64,000 bases of DNA from Sclerotiophoma versabilis (Eukaryota; Ascomycota; Dothideomycetes; Pleosporales; Didymellaceae). The stretch lies in contig JAAROD010000090.1 in NCBI GenBank assembly GCA_012274445.1, positions 806,001 through 870,000 on the forward strand, read 5' to 3'. Every line of letters begins with the position of its first letter. Within the stretch, counting starts at the first letter, position 1. This document shows positions 43,895-54,577 of the stretch, in pieces. The translations under genes were made by a program, and so were the position numbers. The notes beneath the pieces are model-generated. The model was not told the origin of the DNA, ran no database searches, and was given only the letters and a program-made list of their open reading frames with translations.

Positions 43895-45535
43895 ATGTCT
43901 ACTAGGTTTCTCACCACTCTACTGCTCGCAGCCGGTCTCGCAGGTATGTCGTGTCGGTCCATCACACCCACATATCTCCGCTATTGATCGTCCCTGACAT
44001 GTGCCATAGCATCTAAGCCCATTGCCAGCACTCACATCCCCCGAGACTTAACTCCTCGCCAAGATGCATCAACCAAAATCGCAACTTGTGCAAACTCAGG
44101 TTCGAGCATTGTCTCAGCTCTCGCTGCTCTTGAGTTCAAAGTCCATGAAGAAGTCACTCAGGTCAAGGTTGAGAACCTCATCATCGTCAATACCGACGTC
44201 AGAAGCAGGAACGACAAAGATGAAGATGAAGACAGCGCGAGCAATGGAGATGAGGGCAATACTGAAAACAAAAATAGAGCTGCCGTCGATGCAGCCCGAA
44301 AGAAGGAAGAGGATGCAGCCGCACGGCAGCTCATGCTCGAACAAGTTAATCAAGCGCTTCTTGCCGATCAGCAGTCTAACGCCGCCGCTAACGAGATGGA
44401 TAACGTCTTACGTGCAGTGGCCCTCATGCAGAAAGTGTCAGACAAGAGTACTGTACTCTTGGTTGTGAAAGAGATTCAGGTGAGCATCGAGCTCGAAGCT
44501 CGAATAGACGACGAGAACAAACAGAAAAGAAAGATCGATACCAGTGTGTTCAAACAGGAAGCCGTCGTAGCAAACCGGGGCAAGCAGGAGACCGAGACTA
44601 TAATGGGTAAGTACGCATCCATATCCAAAAGTTCACACAAATCTGACTAGACCGCAGTCTATGATCCCCGTACGCTGACTGCCAGCGACCTTGCCGCCAG
44701 ACCTGAAGCTACCGATGCTGCAAGGACGACTAAATCGGGTGAAGTACTCGCTACAACCACCGTCGAAGCAGTTCTTTACGATGCGAGGCCTACACACTCG
44801 ACAATTGTAGAGGATCCGGCCGCGAATGTGCGCGCCGCATTGGAAGCCGTGCTCGAAGATCGAAAGAACAATGAAAACCGAGCGAATGATTTGGAGCTAA
44901 GTGTCAAAATTGCTGTAGAGGTCAAGGGGGAGATCGAGGAGGCCAATGGGCGAGCAAACAATAAGGATGATCGCAAGGATAGGGAGGAAGGCAAGGACGA
45001 CAACGATAGGCAGGGGCAAGAGGATCAAGAACGCGAGCGCAAGAAGCAAGAGCAAGAAGAGCAGCAGAAGCAAAAGCAAGAAGAGCAGCAGCAGCAAGAG
45101 CAAGAAAAAAAGCAGGCTGAACAGCAACAGCGAGAGCAAGAAGAGAAGCAGAAGCAAGAGCAAGAAGAGCAGCAGAAGCAAGAGCAAGAAGAGCAGCAGA
45201 AGCAAGAGCAAGAAGAGCAGCAGAAGCAAGAGCAAGAAGAGCAGCAGAAGCAAGAGCAAGAAGAGCAGCAGAAGCAAGAGCAAGAAGAGCAGCAGAAGCA
45301 AGAGCAAGAAGAGCAGCAGAAGCAAGAGCAAGAAGAGCAGCAGAAGCAAGAGCAAGAAAAAAAGCAGGCTGAACAGCAACAGCGAGAGCAAGAAGAGAAG
45401 CAGGCTGAGCAACAGAATGCCGCTAATAAGGATGCAGAAGAGAAGGCTCAAGATGAGGCTAAAGCTAAGGCCAATCAGGAGGAGGCTCAGCGCAAACTGG
45501 AAGCTGAAAGAGATGCCGAAAAAGTTAAAAAGTAG
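43895..45535 (+). CDS. Secreted Gln/Glu-rich repeat protein
   Basis: Three exons (43895-43943, 44010-44606, 44658-45535) encode 507 residues; introns of 66 and 51 nt have GTATGT and GTAAGT donors and both are phase 1. The first exon is a signal peptide (MSTRFLTTLLLAAGLA, cut near SKP). A TPR motif before QDAS could be a Kex2-like processing site. The central region is helical with many Asp/Glu/Lys/Asn. The C-terminal third is almost only Gln, Glu and Lys, with eight exact copies of KQEQEEQQ flanked by two copies of a KKQAEQQQREQEEK block. It ends in Lys-rich helix. No family was recognised. A secreted, very hydrophilic coiled-coil protein with recently amplified repeats fits a wall-associated or effector-like role, which is inference only. 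Confidence 0.75.
45151..45356 (+). repeat. 24-bp tandem repeat coding for KQEQEEQQ
   Basis: About eight near-perfect 24-bp units. The two flanking blocks at about 45107-45150 and 45357-45405 are themselves duplicated. Confidence 0.95.
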
Positions 45536-46365
45536 TAGAACAACGTAAGGCTGGCTATTACGTATTAATCTAGCTTTGATTAGTTCATTGACAAGAGAGG
45601 CGATTCGGATCCTAATATTGCTAGTAAGAACGAAGAATAGAACTCTAGGCACATTTGTTGTAGAATGCTCAGTTCACCAAACACGCTCAATGCAGCACCA
45701 CTATCTTGTCCGTGTTAATGTTCAATGCAATCGCAGTAAGACTATAGATAAACTCGTTAACGAAGACGGCTTGCTTGAAATGTGCAAATTACATAGATGC
45801 ATTATAGGGAGCATTCAGGTTCGATTGGTCTCGGAAGACTAAGTAAGACATGAGTCTTTTATTAAATACGTACTCACCTTTAACAGGAATTAGTGTTGGC
45901 AACCTTACATCCCACTCTACATCAACGCTGTCACATGGGCATTATACTAGACTTAAAAAGGGTAGTTTTGTGCATATAATCTATGTTTATAAATAGAGTT
46001 ACTCCACATCTGATACAAAGGTACTGAGAGTTTGTAGAGATAGAAGCTAAAAGCGTGAGAAGAAGTAGAGAAGTTTAGCGTATAATTTACTTGTAAGGGG
46101 ACTTCTGCATCCCTATGCAAGATAGACGGAGTAATTCTATGGATAGAAATGAACTCTATGGTCTCAAAAAAGATATTTTAACGCCTACGCAACACTTTGT
46201 TCTAGTGTAAATAAAGGAAGAGTCCCCTGGGCCAGGCAGTTGGGTGAGGCGGGTATTTCGCGCGGCATCATAGCGGGGACCCATGATCTCGCCTCTTTAC
46301 CCCACCCTCTTCTTCGAAGTACTTCGGACGTGTCACGACGGTGTCTCTGGCTACACTATGCGACT
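45536..46365. other. AT-rich intergenic region
   Basis: Visibly richer in A, T and TpA than the rest of the window, with no credible gene. A TATAAATA sequence lies at 45988-45995, about 370 bases before the HET start. The composition is what repeat-induced point mutation leaves behind, but no element can be recognised. Confidence 0.5.
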
Positions 46366-48084
46366 ATGCACTATACTGCACTCGATACATCTAAGCACCA
46401 GATTAGATTGCTGCACCTTTCACCGTCATCGACCCGACAGAATAATATTGTCTGTCATTTCCGCATCGTAACCTTGAGTGCAGGAGGTCGAAGCTCTGAT
46501 TATGAGGCTCTATCTTACGCATGGGGAGAGCCCATATTTGACCGATCCATCGATTTAGAAGGAACGCAGTTTGCAGTCACAGAAAACCTTCTCTCAATCT
46601 TGAGATATCTTCGGTATGCGGACCAAGAACGCATACTCTGGGTCGACGCTCTCTGTATCGACCAACATAACACTCTCGAACGGTCTCATCAAGTCTCACG
46701 AATGAACGACATATACTCCAATGCCTCAAATGTGATCGTGTGGCTCGGCGAACCTTGTCCGGATGTGGCACTTGCTTTCGACTTTCTCCAGCGATTTGGG
46801 CATCTTGACAGCGGATATCTACCAATACATCGAGTGGAGCACAACGCTGAAAGGACAGCAATTTCAGTGCGGTCATTGCTGACGAGATCGTGGTGGACAC
46901 GTATATGGACCGCACAGGAATGGATCCTTGCCAAATCCTCGACATTCCAGTGTGGACAGCATAGACTCGGCGGAGATGTACTTCTCCAGTGTCTAGAACA
47001 CTTCCGTCTTCATGTCAAAAGTATCAACTGTTGTCACATGCAGCTAAGCTCAGATTTCCTGTTTAGAATAGGAGATTCGCTACAGCCGATGCTCGCTCTG
47101 AACTCAGTGAAGCAGTCTTACGCTGAGCAAGACTTTTCATATAGCCTTGGTTTGCTTCGAGTGCGACAAGCAACCGACCCTCGCGACAAGGTATACGGTG
47201 TGTTAGCTTTAGCAGGAGAACGATATGCAGGTCTGTTAAGAGCCGATTACGATTTACCTGTGGAAAGCGTATACGAGCAGATTGTGATAGCGCTCATAGA
47301 GCGGACTGGAAATCTCGATATTCTCAGCCACATTGCACCTAATCAGTCGTGCAATCTTGAAGTACCATCATTTGTACCAGATTGGACAGTCAAGCTAGGG
47401 AAAGAATACGGTAGTGACTGGACAGAGAGATTTCGCAATCTCGACAAGTATAATGCCTGTCTGGGCACAACTGCTGACTTCAAAGCTGCACCTAGAACTC
47501 TTAGTATAAGGGGTATCGTAATAGACAGCATCGCCACCATGGTGCCAAAGCGTCTTGGCTCGTATCGCAAGACTCGTCCTTATCGCAATGAGCTACTGGA
47601 TGATGTATACAAGATCGCTGAGCCCGTCGAGGACAAATACTATGCTAGTCAACGTCAGACAAGGAAAGAAGCTTTCTGGCTCACGATGTGTGGTGGCCTA
47701 TATGGTTCTTCGGAAACGCGCACATCAACTAGTCACCGTCGCATAACGGATTTCAAGTCTTTTGAGGACTGGGAAGACTGGTTCAGAGGACCACGTACAA
47801 CATACCAAACCTCCGACGCCCTCCTCCGTAGCGTCACGGATAGCATCGCGTCTGTAAGCAAAGGTCGAACATTTTGCACTACAGAGAAGGGTCTCATGGG
47901 TTGGGTTCCCAAGAACAGCATCCTGTCAGACGCGGTTGCTGTCTTGACAGGTGGTCGGGTCCCGGTTGTGCTCAGGCCGCACGACGGTTATTACACCGTC
48001 ATTGGTGACGCCTACATGCACGGAATCATGGACGGCGATGCGCTGAAGTCTGAGAGCAACCTTGAATTTCTTGAGTTACACTAA
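46366..48084 (+). CDS. HET-domain (heterokaryon incompatibility) protein
   Basis: Intronless, 572 residues from the ATG at 46366. The open frame reaches back to 46240 but only with a TTG start. The HET domain fills about residues 40-190: YEALSYAWGEP, ILWVDALCIDQ, QVSRMNDIYSNASNVIVWLGE and SWWTRIWTAQEWILAKSS are the classic blocks in the usual order. The C-terminal part has the family's later region (DPRDKVYGVLALAG, GRTFCTTEKGLMGWVP). HET proteins trigger cell death when genetically different hyphae fuse, and many genomes have dozens of paralogues with unknown partners. No STAND partner gene is nearby. The gene follows an AT-rich stretch, typical of accessory locations. Confidence 0.9.
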   Translation: MHYTALDTSKHQIRLLHLSPSSTRQNNIVCHFRIVTLSAGGRSSDYEALSYAWGEPIFDRSIDLEGTQFAVTENLLSILRYLRYADQERILWVDALCIDQHNTLERSHQVSRMNDIYSNASNVIVWLGEPCPDVALAFDFLQRFGHLDSGYLPIHRVEHNAERTAISVRSLLTRSWWTRIWTAQEWILAKSSTFQCGQHRLGGDVLLQCLEHFRLHVKSINCCHMQLSSDFLFRIGDSLQPMLALNSVKQSYAEQDFSYSLGLLRVRQATDPRDKVYGVLALAGERYAGLLRADYDLPVESVYEQIVIALIERTGNLDILSHIAPNQSCNLEVPSFVPDWTVKLGKEYGSDWTERFRNLDKYNACLGTTADFKAAPRTLSIRGIVIDSIATMVPKRLGSYRKTRPYRNELLDDVYKIAEPVEDKYYASQRQTRKEAFWLTMCGGLYGSSETRTSTSHRRITDFKSFEDWEDWFRGPRTTYQTSDALLRSVTDSIASVSKGRTFCTTEKGLMGWVPKNSILSDAVAVLTGGRVPVVLRPHDGYYTVIGDAYMHGIMDGDALKSESNLEFLELH

Positions 48085-49503
48085 AGCGGTGGCAATATGC
48101 ATAGTTTCTGACATCTGTTGTGGCTAGAGTCATGCATAAATAGCAAAGTCCCAGTCAGAACATGCGTTTATCAGTAATTGAGATTCGATGTGGAGTGTAA
48201 GTCCTGATTACTCTACGGTAAGACGAACGCTTTTCACCACGAAGACTAACAGGACTTGGATGGCGGAAAATAACGTCTAATTTGCCCCACATGTCGTGGT
48301 CTTTGAGATGACTGTCCAACCCCTCATCCATTCTTGGTGTTGGTTCTTCAAGGGGATCTGGAGGATCCCGGCAACAAGCATTGCCGCCCCCAAAGTAAGC
48401 TGCAACGACACGGGCTGTTGGACGGTTCGTGGAAAACGGCTCCAGCGTTTGTGCAATAACTTCATGCGTGAATCTTGGTCGAAACAACAAAAGGTAGTAT
48501 TCGGCTACAGGATAAAGCAACACCGAGAATTCATTTGCAACAGTGTATGTACCAGGCTGACCGTGAGACTCGAGGACCATGAAATTGGTTGGCTAGACTA
48601 GTGTGCATATAATATGTTCTGAAGAATAGTGCTATCGTTTTCGAACCGCATGGTGTTATCGTTGATTGGCCGAGTGTTTTCTCTCCAGTCCTGAGTACCA
48701 CACGTGCAGGTTATGATAGTGGCGTTGCGGGCGAACTGGTAAGCTGTGCATGCTCTTGGGTGGCACTTTTTGATCTTTGTAAACAGCTCTCAGGCCACCA
48801 GTCTGTCTGTCCGGACGTTTTAGAAGCCATCAGTGGCGAATCGAGCTATGTGTCTGATTGGGGTCCAAAACCTAATGGAGCTCGAGTTCCGGGCAGATTT
48901 GAAGCTCTACCTGACAAATATGGGTTCTCATTCGACTTGTATCAGCAGCAAGCAATAGAGTGGGAAAGGTGACAGTAAGGAAGGTGGAGAAAGGTTGCTC
49001 ACCTTCATCAGGCTGAGGAGTCCCCATACTCGTGAGGAGTGGGGCGAGACGCCTCGGGAAGAGATCATTGCCCGTTCGCATGCTCCGCCTCCGCATCCTG
49101 CAGGTGCTGCAGCGCTACGACATCCCATGTGCATGACAAGCCGGGGCTGTGAACAGCGAAAATCGCAACTTGCACTTCTCGAAGATCGAGATCTGCAGCT
49201 GTAGATGGAAAGTGTTGAAGACTTTCGATTTACCACAAACGAAAACTGTCAGCCAGAAAACCATATCTTCTTCAGTTCTCTCCCATGCAACAGACTGCTG
49301 CGTTAAAAGTTCGATGATAATTGTATGCTGACGGTCTTTGTTGCCATGACTTTAATTCTATTGAGATCAAGTCTATAAGCTCGCAATTACTGAGTAGATG
49401 AAGGCAATGCTCGGGTGTGAATGCCGGTGTTCTTCAGACCCTGTTAGGTACCGAACAACTAAGTTCCGCAGAGTATACCCGCATCAGGTAGGTAAAACCT
49501 CAC
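48085..49503. other. Convergent intergenic region
   Basis: Between the 3' ends of the HET and amidase genes. A 141-codon minus-strand frame from an ATG at 48580 to 48155 is the only long one; see the next entry. The rest shows nothing. Confidence 0.45.
48155..48580 (-). CDS. Doubtful ORF of 141 codons
   Basis: Starts at an ATG at 48580. It reads VLLYPVAEYYLLLFRPRF, then EPFSTNRPTARVVAAYFGGGN, and a charged end. There is no family, no splice support and no clear promoter. Its length is only slightly above chance for this base composition, so it may be a remnant or not a gene at all. Confidence 0.2.
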   Translation of the reverse strand: MVLESHGQPGTYTVANEFSVLLYPVAEYYLLLFRPRFTHEVIAQTLEPFSTNRPTARVVAAYFGGGNACCRDPPDPLEEPTPRMDEGLDSHLKDHDMWGKLDVIFRHPSPVSLRGEKRSSYRRVIRTYTPHRISITDKRMF

Positions 49504-51261
49504 TTATGGGTCTAGGAACGGGACAGGGATGTTCCTTTCCTTGTAACCATACCACTTCGGTAGTGTTCTCTTCGGCAGTCCCTCAGTATTAAGCTGCAGA
49601 TCCTCGATGGCACTCGCCCACTTCAACAGGCCCGCCTCACTCCATGCCGTACCCATCAACGCCAAACCAAAAGGCATGCCTGAACGCGAATGCACACCAG
49701 CTGGGATTGTAACAACTGGATACCCAGCTTGTGCCGAGAGCTGGTACGACTGCCCAACATCTGAGGGAGCCAGTAGCACGTCAACCGGCCGTCCGTTATT
49801 CGCAAGTGCTGCATCAATACCGTCCTCGCGCGTGGCCTTTTGTGTGAATGCTAGTGCCTGGTAATAAGTCTCGTCCATAACACCCTTTGTGGCTAAGGAA
49901 GCGAGAAAGCCGTCCTGACCAGAGTAGAACGCTGGAACGCCTCGGGGCCACGGGTACCCCCCTTCGGTGCCGTCATTGGCATAGTTGTAGGCTACAGTAT
50001 CTTCCAAAGAGCGGATGTTTGTGTTCTCAAGCTCAGAGAGATAGGACCTTACGTTGTTGTAGAAGTCGACTTTGACGACTGTGTACTCGGATTCGTTGGG
50101 GTAGCCGCGCGTGGTTCCGAAATCCCAGTTCCATCCATCAGGTGAGACCGTCAGCGCTCGGTTGGGTATCTCAGTGTTGTTGATCACTGTGGCTCCTGCA
50201 GCCTGGACTGCTGAAATAACGGAAAGGAGTTGGGCTTGCTGTTCTGAGTCGGCGTAGATCCAGAAGCTCTCCCAGGGAATCCCGAAGGTCGCGTTCTGCA
50301 GAGCAGATTTGTTTGTAAGGTATTGCAAGTACCCGCCGGGCGGAGTCCTGCCCTCTTGAGCGAGAGTGTAATTATCCCGTGGATCGATACCGTAGATGGT
50401 ATCGAAAGCATATGCTGCGTCGCGAATTGTCCGGCCGAAAGTGCCTACGCTGTCCTGATGAGCACTCTCAGGAACGACTCCTGCGCGCGAAGTCAGTCCG
50501 ACCGTTGGCTTGATTCCAACTAATGCGTTCCTCTCCGCAGGATTGATGACGCTGCCGTCTGTTTCTGTGCCCAGTGATATGGGTACGATGTTCGCTGCTA
50601 CGGCTGCTGCACTACCTGAGCTGCTTCCCCCAGGATTCAGCGTAAGATTATAAGCACTCCTTGTCTGGCCTCCTCTTGGAGAGTATCCTTCCGAGTAATT
50701 GTTCGATCGCATGTCAGCCCACTCCGACAGAGTCGCTTTGCCCATCAAAAGTGCACCTGCTTGTCGTAGCTTTGCGACCACATGGGCATCCCTTGGCACG
50801 ACACTCCCTAACAGCATCCAGCTTCCGGATGTCGTCTCCATTTGATCCTTCGTCGCAATGTTGTCTTTGACAATGAATGGTATTCCATGCAGTGGTCCGC
50901 GCACGTGGCCAGCCGCTCGTTCGGCATCCAATGCAGCAGCAATATCCTCCGCTTCCGGATTGAGCTCAATGATGGAATTGATATACTCATCAACTTGTTG
51001 TACCCTTCTGAGATAGCATCGAAGCAGCTGCGCAGAAGTAAGTAACCCATTGCTCAAGTAGCCAGACAGCTGATCTACGGTTGCTTCCTCAAGTGTGATA
51101 CCTTGGCAGGTAGGCATGGGGAACAAAGCCGGAGTACCTGCTGCATATTGAGGCGGGAAGTGATACGGATACGGTTGTTGGAGTATGTCCGATGCGTCCT
51201 GCTGCGCGCCTGCGCGAAAGGGAAGGCTGAGCAAGGCAAAGTTGGCAATTCTTCGATACAT
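49504..51261 (-). CDS. Secreted amidase-signature hydrolase
   Basis: Intronless, 585 residues from the ATG at 51261, chosen because a signal peptide follows (MYRRIANFALLSLPFRAGAQ). A frame extension to 51456 exists with another hydrophobic stretch, so a longer start is possible. The amidase signature is complete: catalytic Lys132 in PFIVKDNIAT, cis-Ser213 in GGSSSGSAAA, and nucleophile Ser237 in GTETDGSVINPA, 24 residues apart as in GatA. Downstream are GIKPTVGLTSRAGVVPES and a late VTIPAGVHSRSGMPFGLALMG. Several NxS/T sequons fit secretion. The family hydrolyses amides, from acetamide to fatty acid amides. Secretion suggests extracellular nitrogen scavenging or detoxification, an inference. 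Confidence 0.88.
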   Translation of the reverse strand: MYRRIANFALLSLPFRAGAQQDASDILQQPYPYHFPPQYAAGTPALFPMPTCQGITLEEATVDQLSGYLSNGLLTSAQLLRCYLRRVQQVDEYINSIIELNPEAEDIAAALDAERAAGHVRGPLHGIPFIVKDNIATKDQMETTSGSWMLLGSVVPRDAHVVAKLRQAGALLMGKATLSEWADMRSNNYSEGYSPRGGQTRSAYNLTLNPGGSSSGSAAAVAANIVPISLGTETDGSVINPAERNALVGIKPTVGLTSRAGVVPESAHQDSVGTFGRTIRDAAYAFDTIYGIDPRDNYTLAQEGRTPPGGYLQYLTNKSALQNATFGIPWESFWIYADSEQQAQLLSVISAVQAAGATVINNTEIPNRALTVSPDGWNWDFGTTRGYPNESEYTVVKVDFYNNVRSYLSELENTNIRSLEDTVAYNYANDGTEGGYPWPRGVPAFYSGQDGFLASLATKGVMDETYYQALAFTQKATREDGIDAALANNGRPVDVLLAPSDVGQSYQLSAQAGYPVVTIPAGVHSRSGMPFGLALMGTAWSEAGLLKWASAIEDLQLNTEGLPKRTLPKWYGYKERNIPVPFLDP

Positions 51262-51873
51262 TGCACCAAGCAAGTCGAGGAATTGAGATGAACACAAAAG
51301 GATCGCAATGGCGGCGACTGCGATCGTACTTGTACCTGCATGCATGTGTGCAGCTCGACACTCACGCATGCCTGATCTGACCACTGCTGCGTTTGCGGGC
51401 TGAACCTTGCAATCAACTCTACCCCACTTCAGGCGGGCCTGGTAAGCGGGAGACAAAAGCCCAACGAAGGCATAAATTTGAGCAACTGCTTGCGGAACAT
51501 AAGAGCAGTTTGAACATCGATCTTGATGTATACAGTGACAGATGACGAAATGGTGGCTGGTGCGTGCCTCAGGCCTGTGACCCTCCCCCTGCCGCCCCTG
51601 CGCGCCCTTTCCCTATACTGCTTAGTATCGCACATAACCACACTGCATCAACCACCAGCGAAAGACGATAAAGTTGAGATTGATCCTGCTTGAAGAACCT
51701 TGTCTTCAAAATCCATTGAGACACTATAATATCAGAACGAACCCTGCGTACAGAGCTCGCCACGCCAGAACGCCATCCCAGATCCGAACCTTTACTATGA
51801 TCTCTCGCCAAAACAAAAGGCTCTCAGTCAACTGACTTGATACTCAGACACCATGTGATCGCTCTTCGGATAC
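51262..51873. other. Intergenic region
   Basis: 5' flank of the amidase gene and 3' flank of the next minus-strand gene. Nothing was recognised. Confidence 0.5.
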
Positions 51874-52607
51874 TCACGGCGCATACGCCTTAGGTACATA
51901 GTTCAACTCACTCACACTTCCCTCTCCGGCTCCACCATTCTTCCGTGCTTGCCTCGCGGCACATTTATCCGCGCACCAACACACAAAGCTCAGCACCATA
52001 CTGAAGGCCAACAAAAGGAACGTGATAAGGGTACCATAGAGAGCGAATCGGCTTTCGCTACAGATGGACCCGAAGTTGCTGTTGCCCATGTTGGAGGGCA
52101 GGGACAAGTCCTGCTTGAGCGGTGAGGAGTGCTGGTACTTGCATGTCCAGGTCTGGATTGTATCGATGTCCGGGGTCTGGCGGTTGAGGATGTGTGCCCA
52201 GATTGTTGTGATCAGAGTCAGGAGGAGGGAGGGGAGGGTTGTTGCTAGGCAGAGCGCGGCTCGCAGGGTATGTCTTTGCATTAATTGCAACTGCACTCTG
52301 TTAGCGAGTCTGTCATATTGCTACCGACCCTTGAAGGTCTGAGTGAACGTACGCTAGGCAAGAATGAAGCGATCAGGAAAGTGGAGGAGAGCACGAGCGC
52401 GATGACAGATGATGCAATGATTGCTTTTGTCCCGTGAGTGTCGAAGTGCTGCGGCCACATTGGGAGCCACCATGGGTTGGAAGTTTGCTGCTTGTTGAAG
52501 ACATCGAGGGTGTGCGCGCTGGTGCCGAGGATGGAGATACTGAATACGACTACGAGAGCCGTGAGGACGGTTTGCGCCAGACGGAGGGGCTTTGGGTTGA
52601 CCTTCAT
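51874..52607 (-). CDS. Four-pass membrane protein, MARVEL-like layout
   Basis: Two exons, 52607-52353 and 52290-51874, encode 223 residues. The 62-nt intron has a GTACGT donor and ends CTAACAGAGTGCAG; I used the last AG because only it keeps phase 0. Four hydrophobic segments are clear (LTALVVVFSISILGTSA, IIASSVIALVLSSTFLIASF, LCLATTLPSLLLTLITTIW, YGTLITFLLLAFSMVLSFVCW), with the luminal loop after the third carrying two cysteines (WTCKYQ, GSICSES). The short C-tail is basic then Ala/Pro-rich. The layout is that of MARVEL/Nce102-like plasma-membrane proteins, but I see no decisive motif. Confidence 0.7.
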
Positions 52608-53705
52608 TTTGGTAGTTTTACGTTTATGTCTCCCGTGGTGATAGACGCGGCTTCGTAGCAAACAGCGGAAGCGCCAATATGTATGGCTGTGTGGAGTTTT
52701 GAAAGTATAGGGATTGTTTGTGTAGGAGTGCCTGACCCTTGAAACAGATGAACGACGAGAGATAGAAGCTGCCTTATGCGTGTCTGGATATTGTTGATTT
52801 GAGGGGGGTTGACCATGCTTTAAAACAAGGTGGTTGCAGTCATTGTTTCAAGCGCAGCAATACTCCATGCGGGTATGTCAAGTCCCAAAATAGCCATAAT
52901 GAGGTACAGAACGGAAAGGTATCCGCGCTGCGGCTGTCGAGGCTCTACGGTTGGCAATGTCGTTAATATTCCTCAGCGCGTAGACGCATGTCGGCACTAA
53001 GGAGAGAGGCTCCGGTGTGAGGGTTGCATCCGATCTTGCCAGATGGAGCCGTTGAGCAGCATTAACTCTCGAAGGCCTAACAGGAGAGCCTGCGATTCGT
53101 TCACAGAGTAGATTTTTTGGACGTGCGGTTAAGCACTGTGGCTCTCGTGTCGCTCCGCTGTACTACTGGCCAAGATGCATTTGGCTACAGACATGAAGGG
53201 CGTTTGAAAATCTAGCCAACGATGATGGAGAGATGTCTGCCTGTGTTCATTTCCAAGCACCTGAAACCAACGAATGCATGGACGGCGCTTCGAGGGATGC
53301 GAGCAGGGATATGAGGCTCGGCGCTTAGGGATTGGTGAGCATTTGATGACGCAGCATGATGATTGGTCGAACAGCAAAATGTAAGACTCGCATACAAACG
53401 CAACAGCAAAGGTCGGCCAAAAAGCAAACAGCACGCTTTTGAAAATGGTTTGTGTGATCAGAGAGAGAGGTTTAAAAAAAATGACCGAAAGCTCTTGCAA
53501 ACATTACGAGAGGTGTTTGTTTTCTGAACATGATGTGTGAATCGACATCGGAATTGTGTATCAAGTGAGTCTATCCATGTCAGTAACGCCGTAAGATGCT
53601 CCAGCGCTTGTGCTGCAATGTTGGAGCAAGTAAAATATTAAAGCTCAGCCGAACGCCCGTGTTGCCGCCCTGAGGATGGCAAAGTGCATAGTTCAACTGG
53701 TGCCT
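52608..53705. other. Intergenic region
   Basis: 5' flank of the four-pass protein and 3' flank of the LysM gene. Short frames only; the 123-codon minus frame at 53129-53500 has no support. A run of eight A occurs near 53474. Confidence 0.5.
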
Positions 53706-54577
53706 CTATAGTTGACCAGTGATGCCGCCGCCACTCCCGCCGAACCATCTTCGCTTCCCAGAACTCTGCGGCGCAGGTGCTTTGCCCCGCTTTACTGCGT
53801 GTAGAGGATGATCCTTCTCCCACTTCTCGTCGGCCCTGTATGCAGCCATGGCATTCTCGAGATTGTAATCCGCTTGCTCAAGGTACAGGACGGCAACGTC
53901 ATACCTGTGATAATCAGCCTCCTGTCTTCATTCACCCATGCACATCATGTGCAACGAACGACTTACTCAGCAACTTTGCACCCTACCATGAACTTCCTCA
54001 GCTTTGTTTTCTTGATCTCCTCCTCTTCGCCTTCCAACGGCCGAGGACTGAGACTGACCCCGCCCTTGTAATACTCTCCTGGTATCAATATCGTCCTGCG
54101 CGCCGCCAGTAGATGGTCTGCAAACATCTTGTTCGTCCGGCGCAAGGCGTCTGAAGGCACACCGTAGGCGAGGGATAACGATGCTATCGAGTCGTTGTTT
54201 TGGTCGACGAAGTGTAAGACATCGGGCGCGTTTTCTGTACTCACAGCCTTCTCTGGTGGCGGCTGTATCGTATTGTATGCTGTGTACGGTGGCAGCTCAT
54301 CGTACGCTTTCTCATTGGCGTGTGGCGAATACGTAGGAGGATCGCGTGGACCTTGCGCTGGCAGTGGAGAGGGACCGGTCGATATTTGGCAGAAGGGGCA
54401 GTAGTTTATAAAACGGGGGTTGTCAGTCAAGCAACGGGCGCATATGGCGCGACCGCAGCAATCAAGCCGGCGCTCGAACTGTGATGGCTTCTCAGTCTTC
54501 TCATCGTAAGTTGGAGGAATAGATGACAACAATGTAGCGCAGGTGCAGCAGGCTTCAACCGGGCTGTACTCCCTCAT
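53706..54577 (-). CDS. Zinc-finger plus LysM protein, probably intracellular
   Basis: Two exons, 54577-53967 and 53904-53706, encode 269 residues; the 62-nt intron has a GTAAGT donor and is phase 2. Residues 10-63 contain a cysteine cluster (C10, C11, C13, then DCCGRAICARC at 39-49 and CPFC at 60-63), like a degenerate RING or treble-clef zinc finger. A Pro-rich linker follows, then a LysM fold at about 121-170 (LHFVDQNNDSIASLSLAYGVP... RTILIP). After it comes EEEIKKTKLRKFMVGCKVAE and a C-terminal helical segment (VLYLEQADYNLENAMAAYR) that resembles a UBA-like helix pair. There is no signal peptide, unlike secreted LysM effectors. The same order is seen, as I recall, in conserved ascomycete proteins of unknown function. 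Confidence 0.82.

Noticed and set aside
45151..45356. Regularly spaced repeats that might suggest a CRISPR array
   Set aside because: The units are contiguous 24-bp coding repeats without spacers, in a eukaryotic gene.
44897..45652. 251-codon minus-strand frame that reads as a Leu-rich, membrane-like protein
   Set aside because: It is the antisense image of the Gln/Glu repeat; the hydrophobicity is an artefact of the repeat (CTT/TTG codons).
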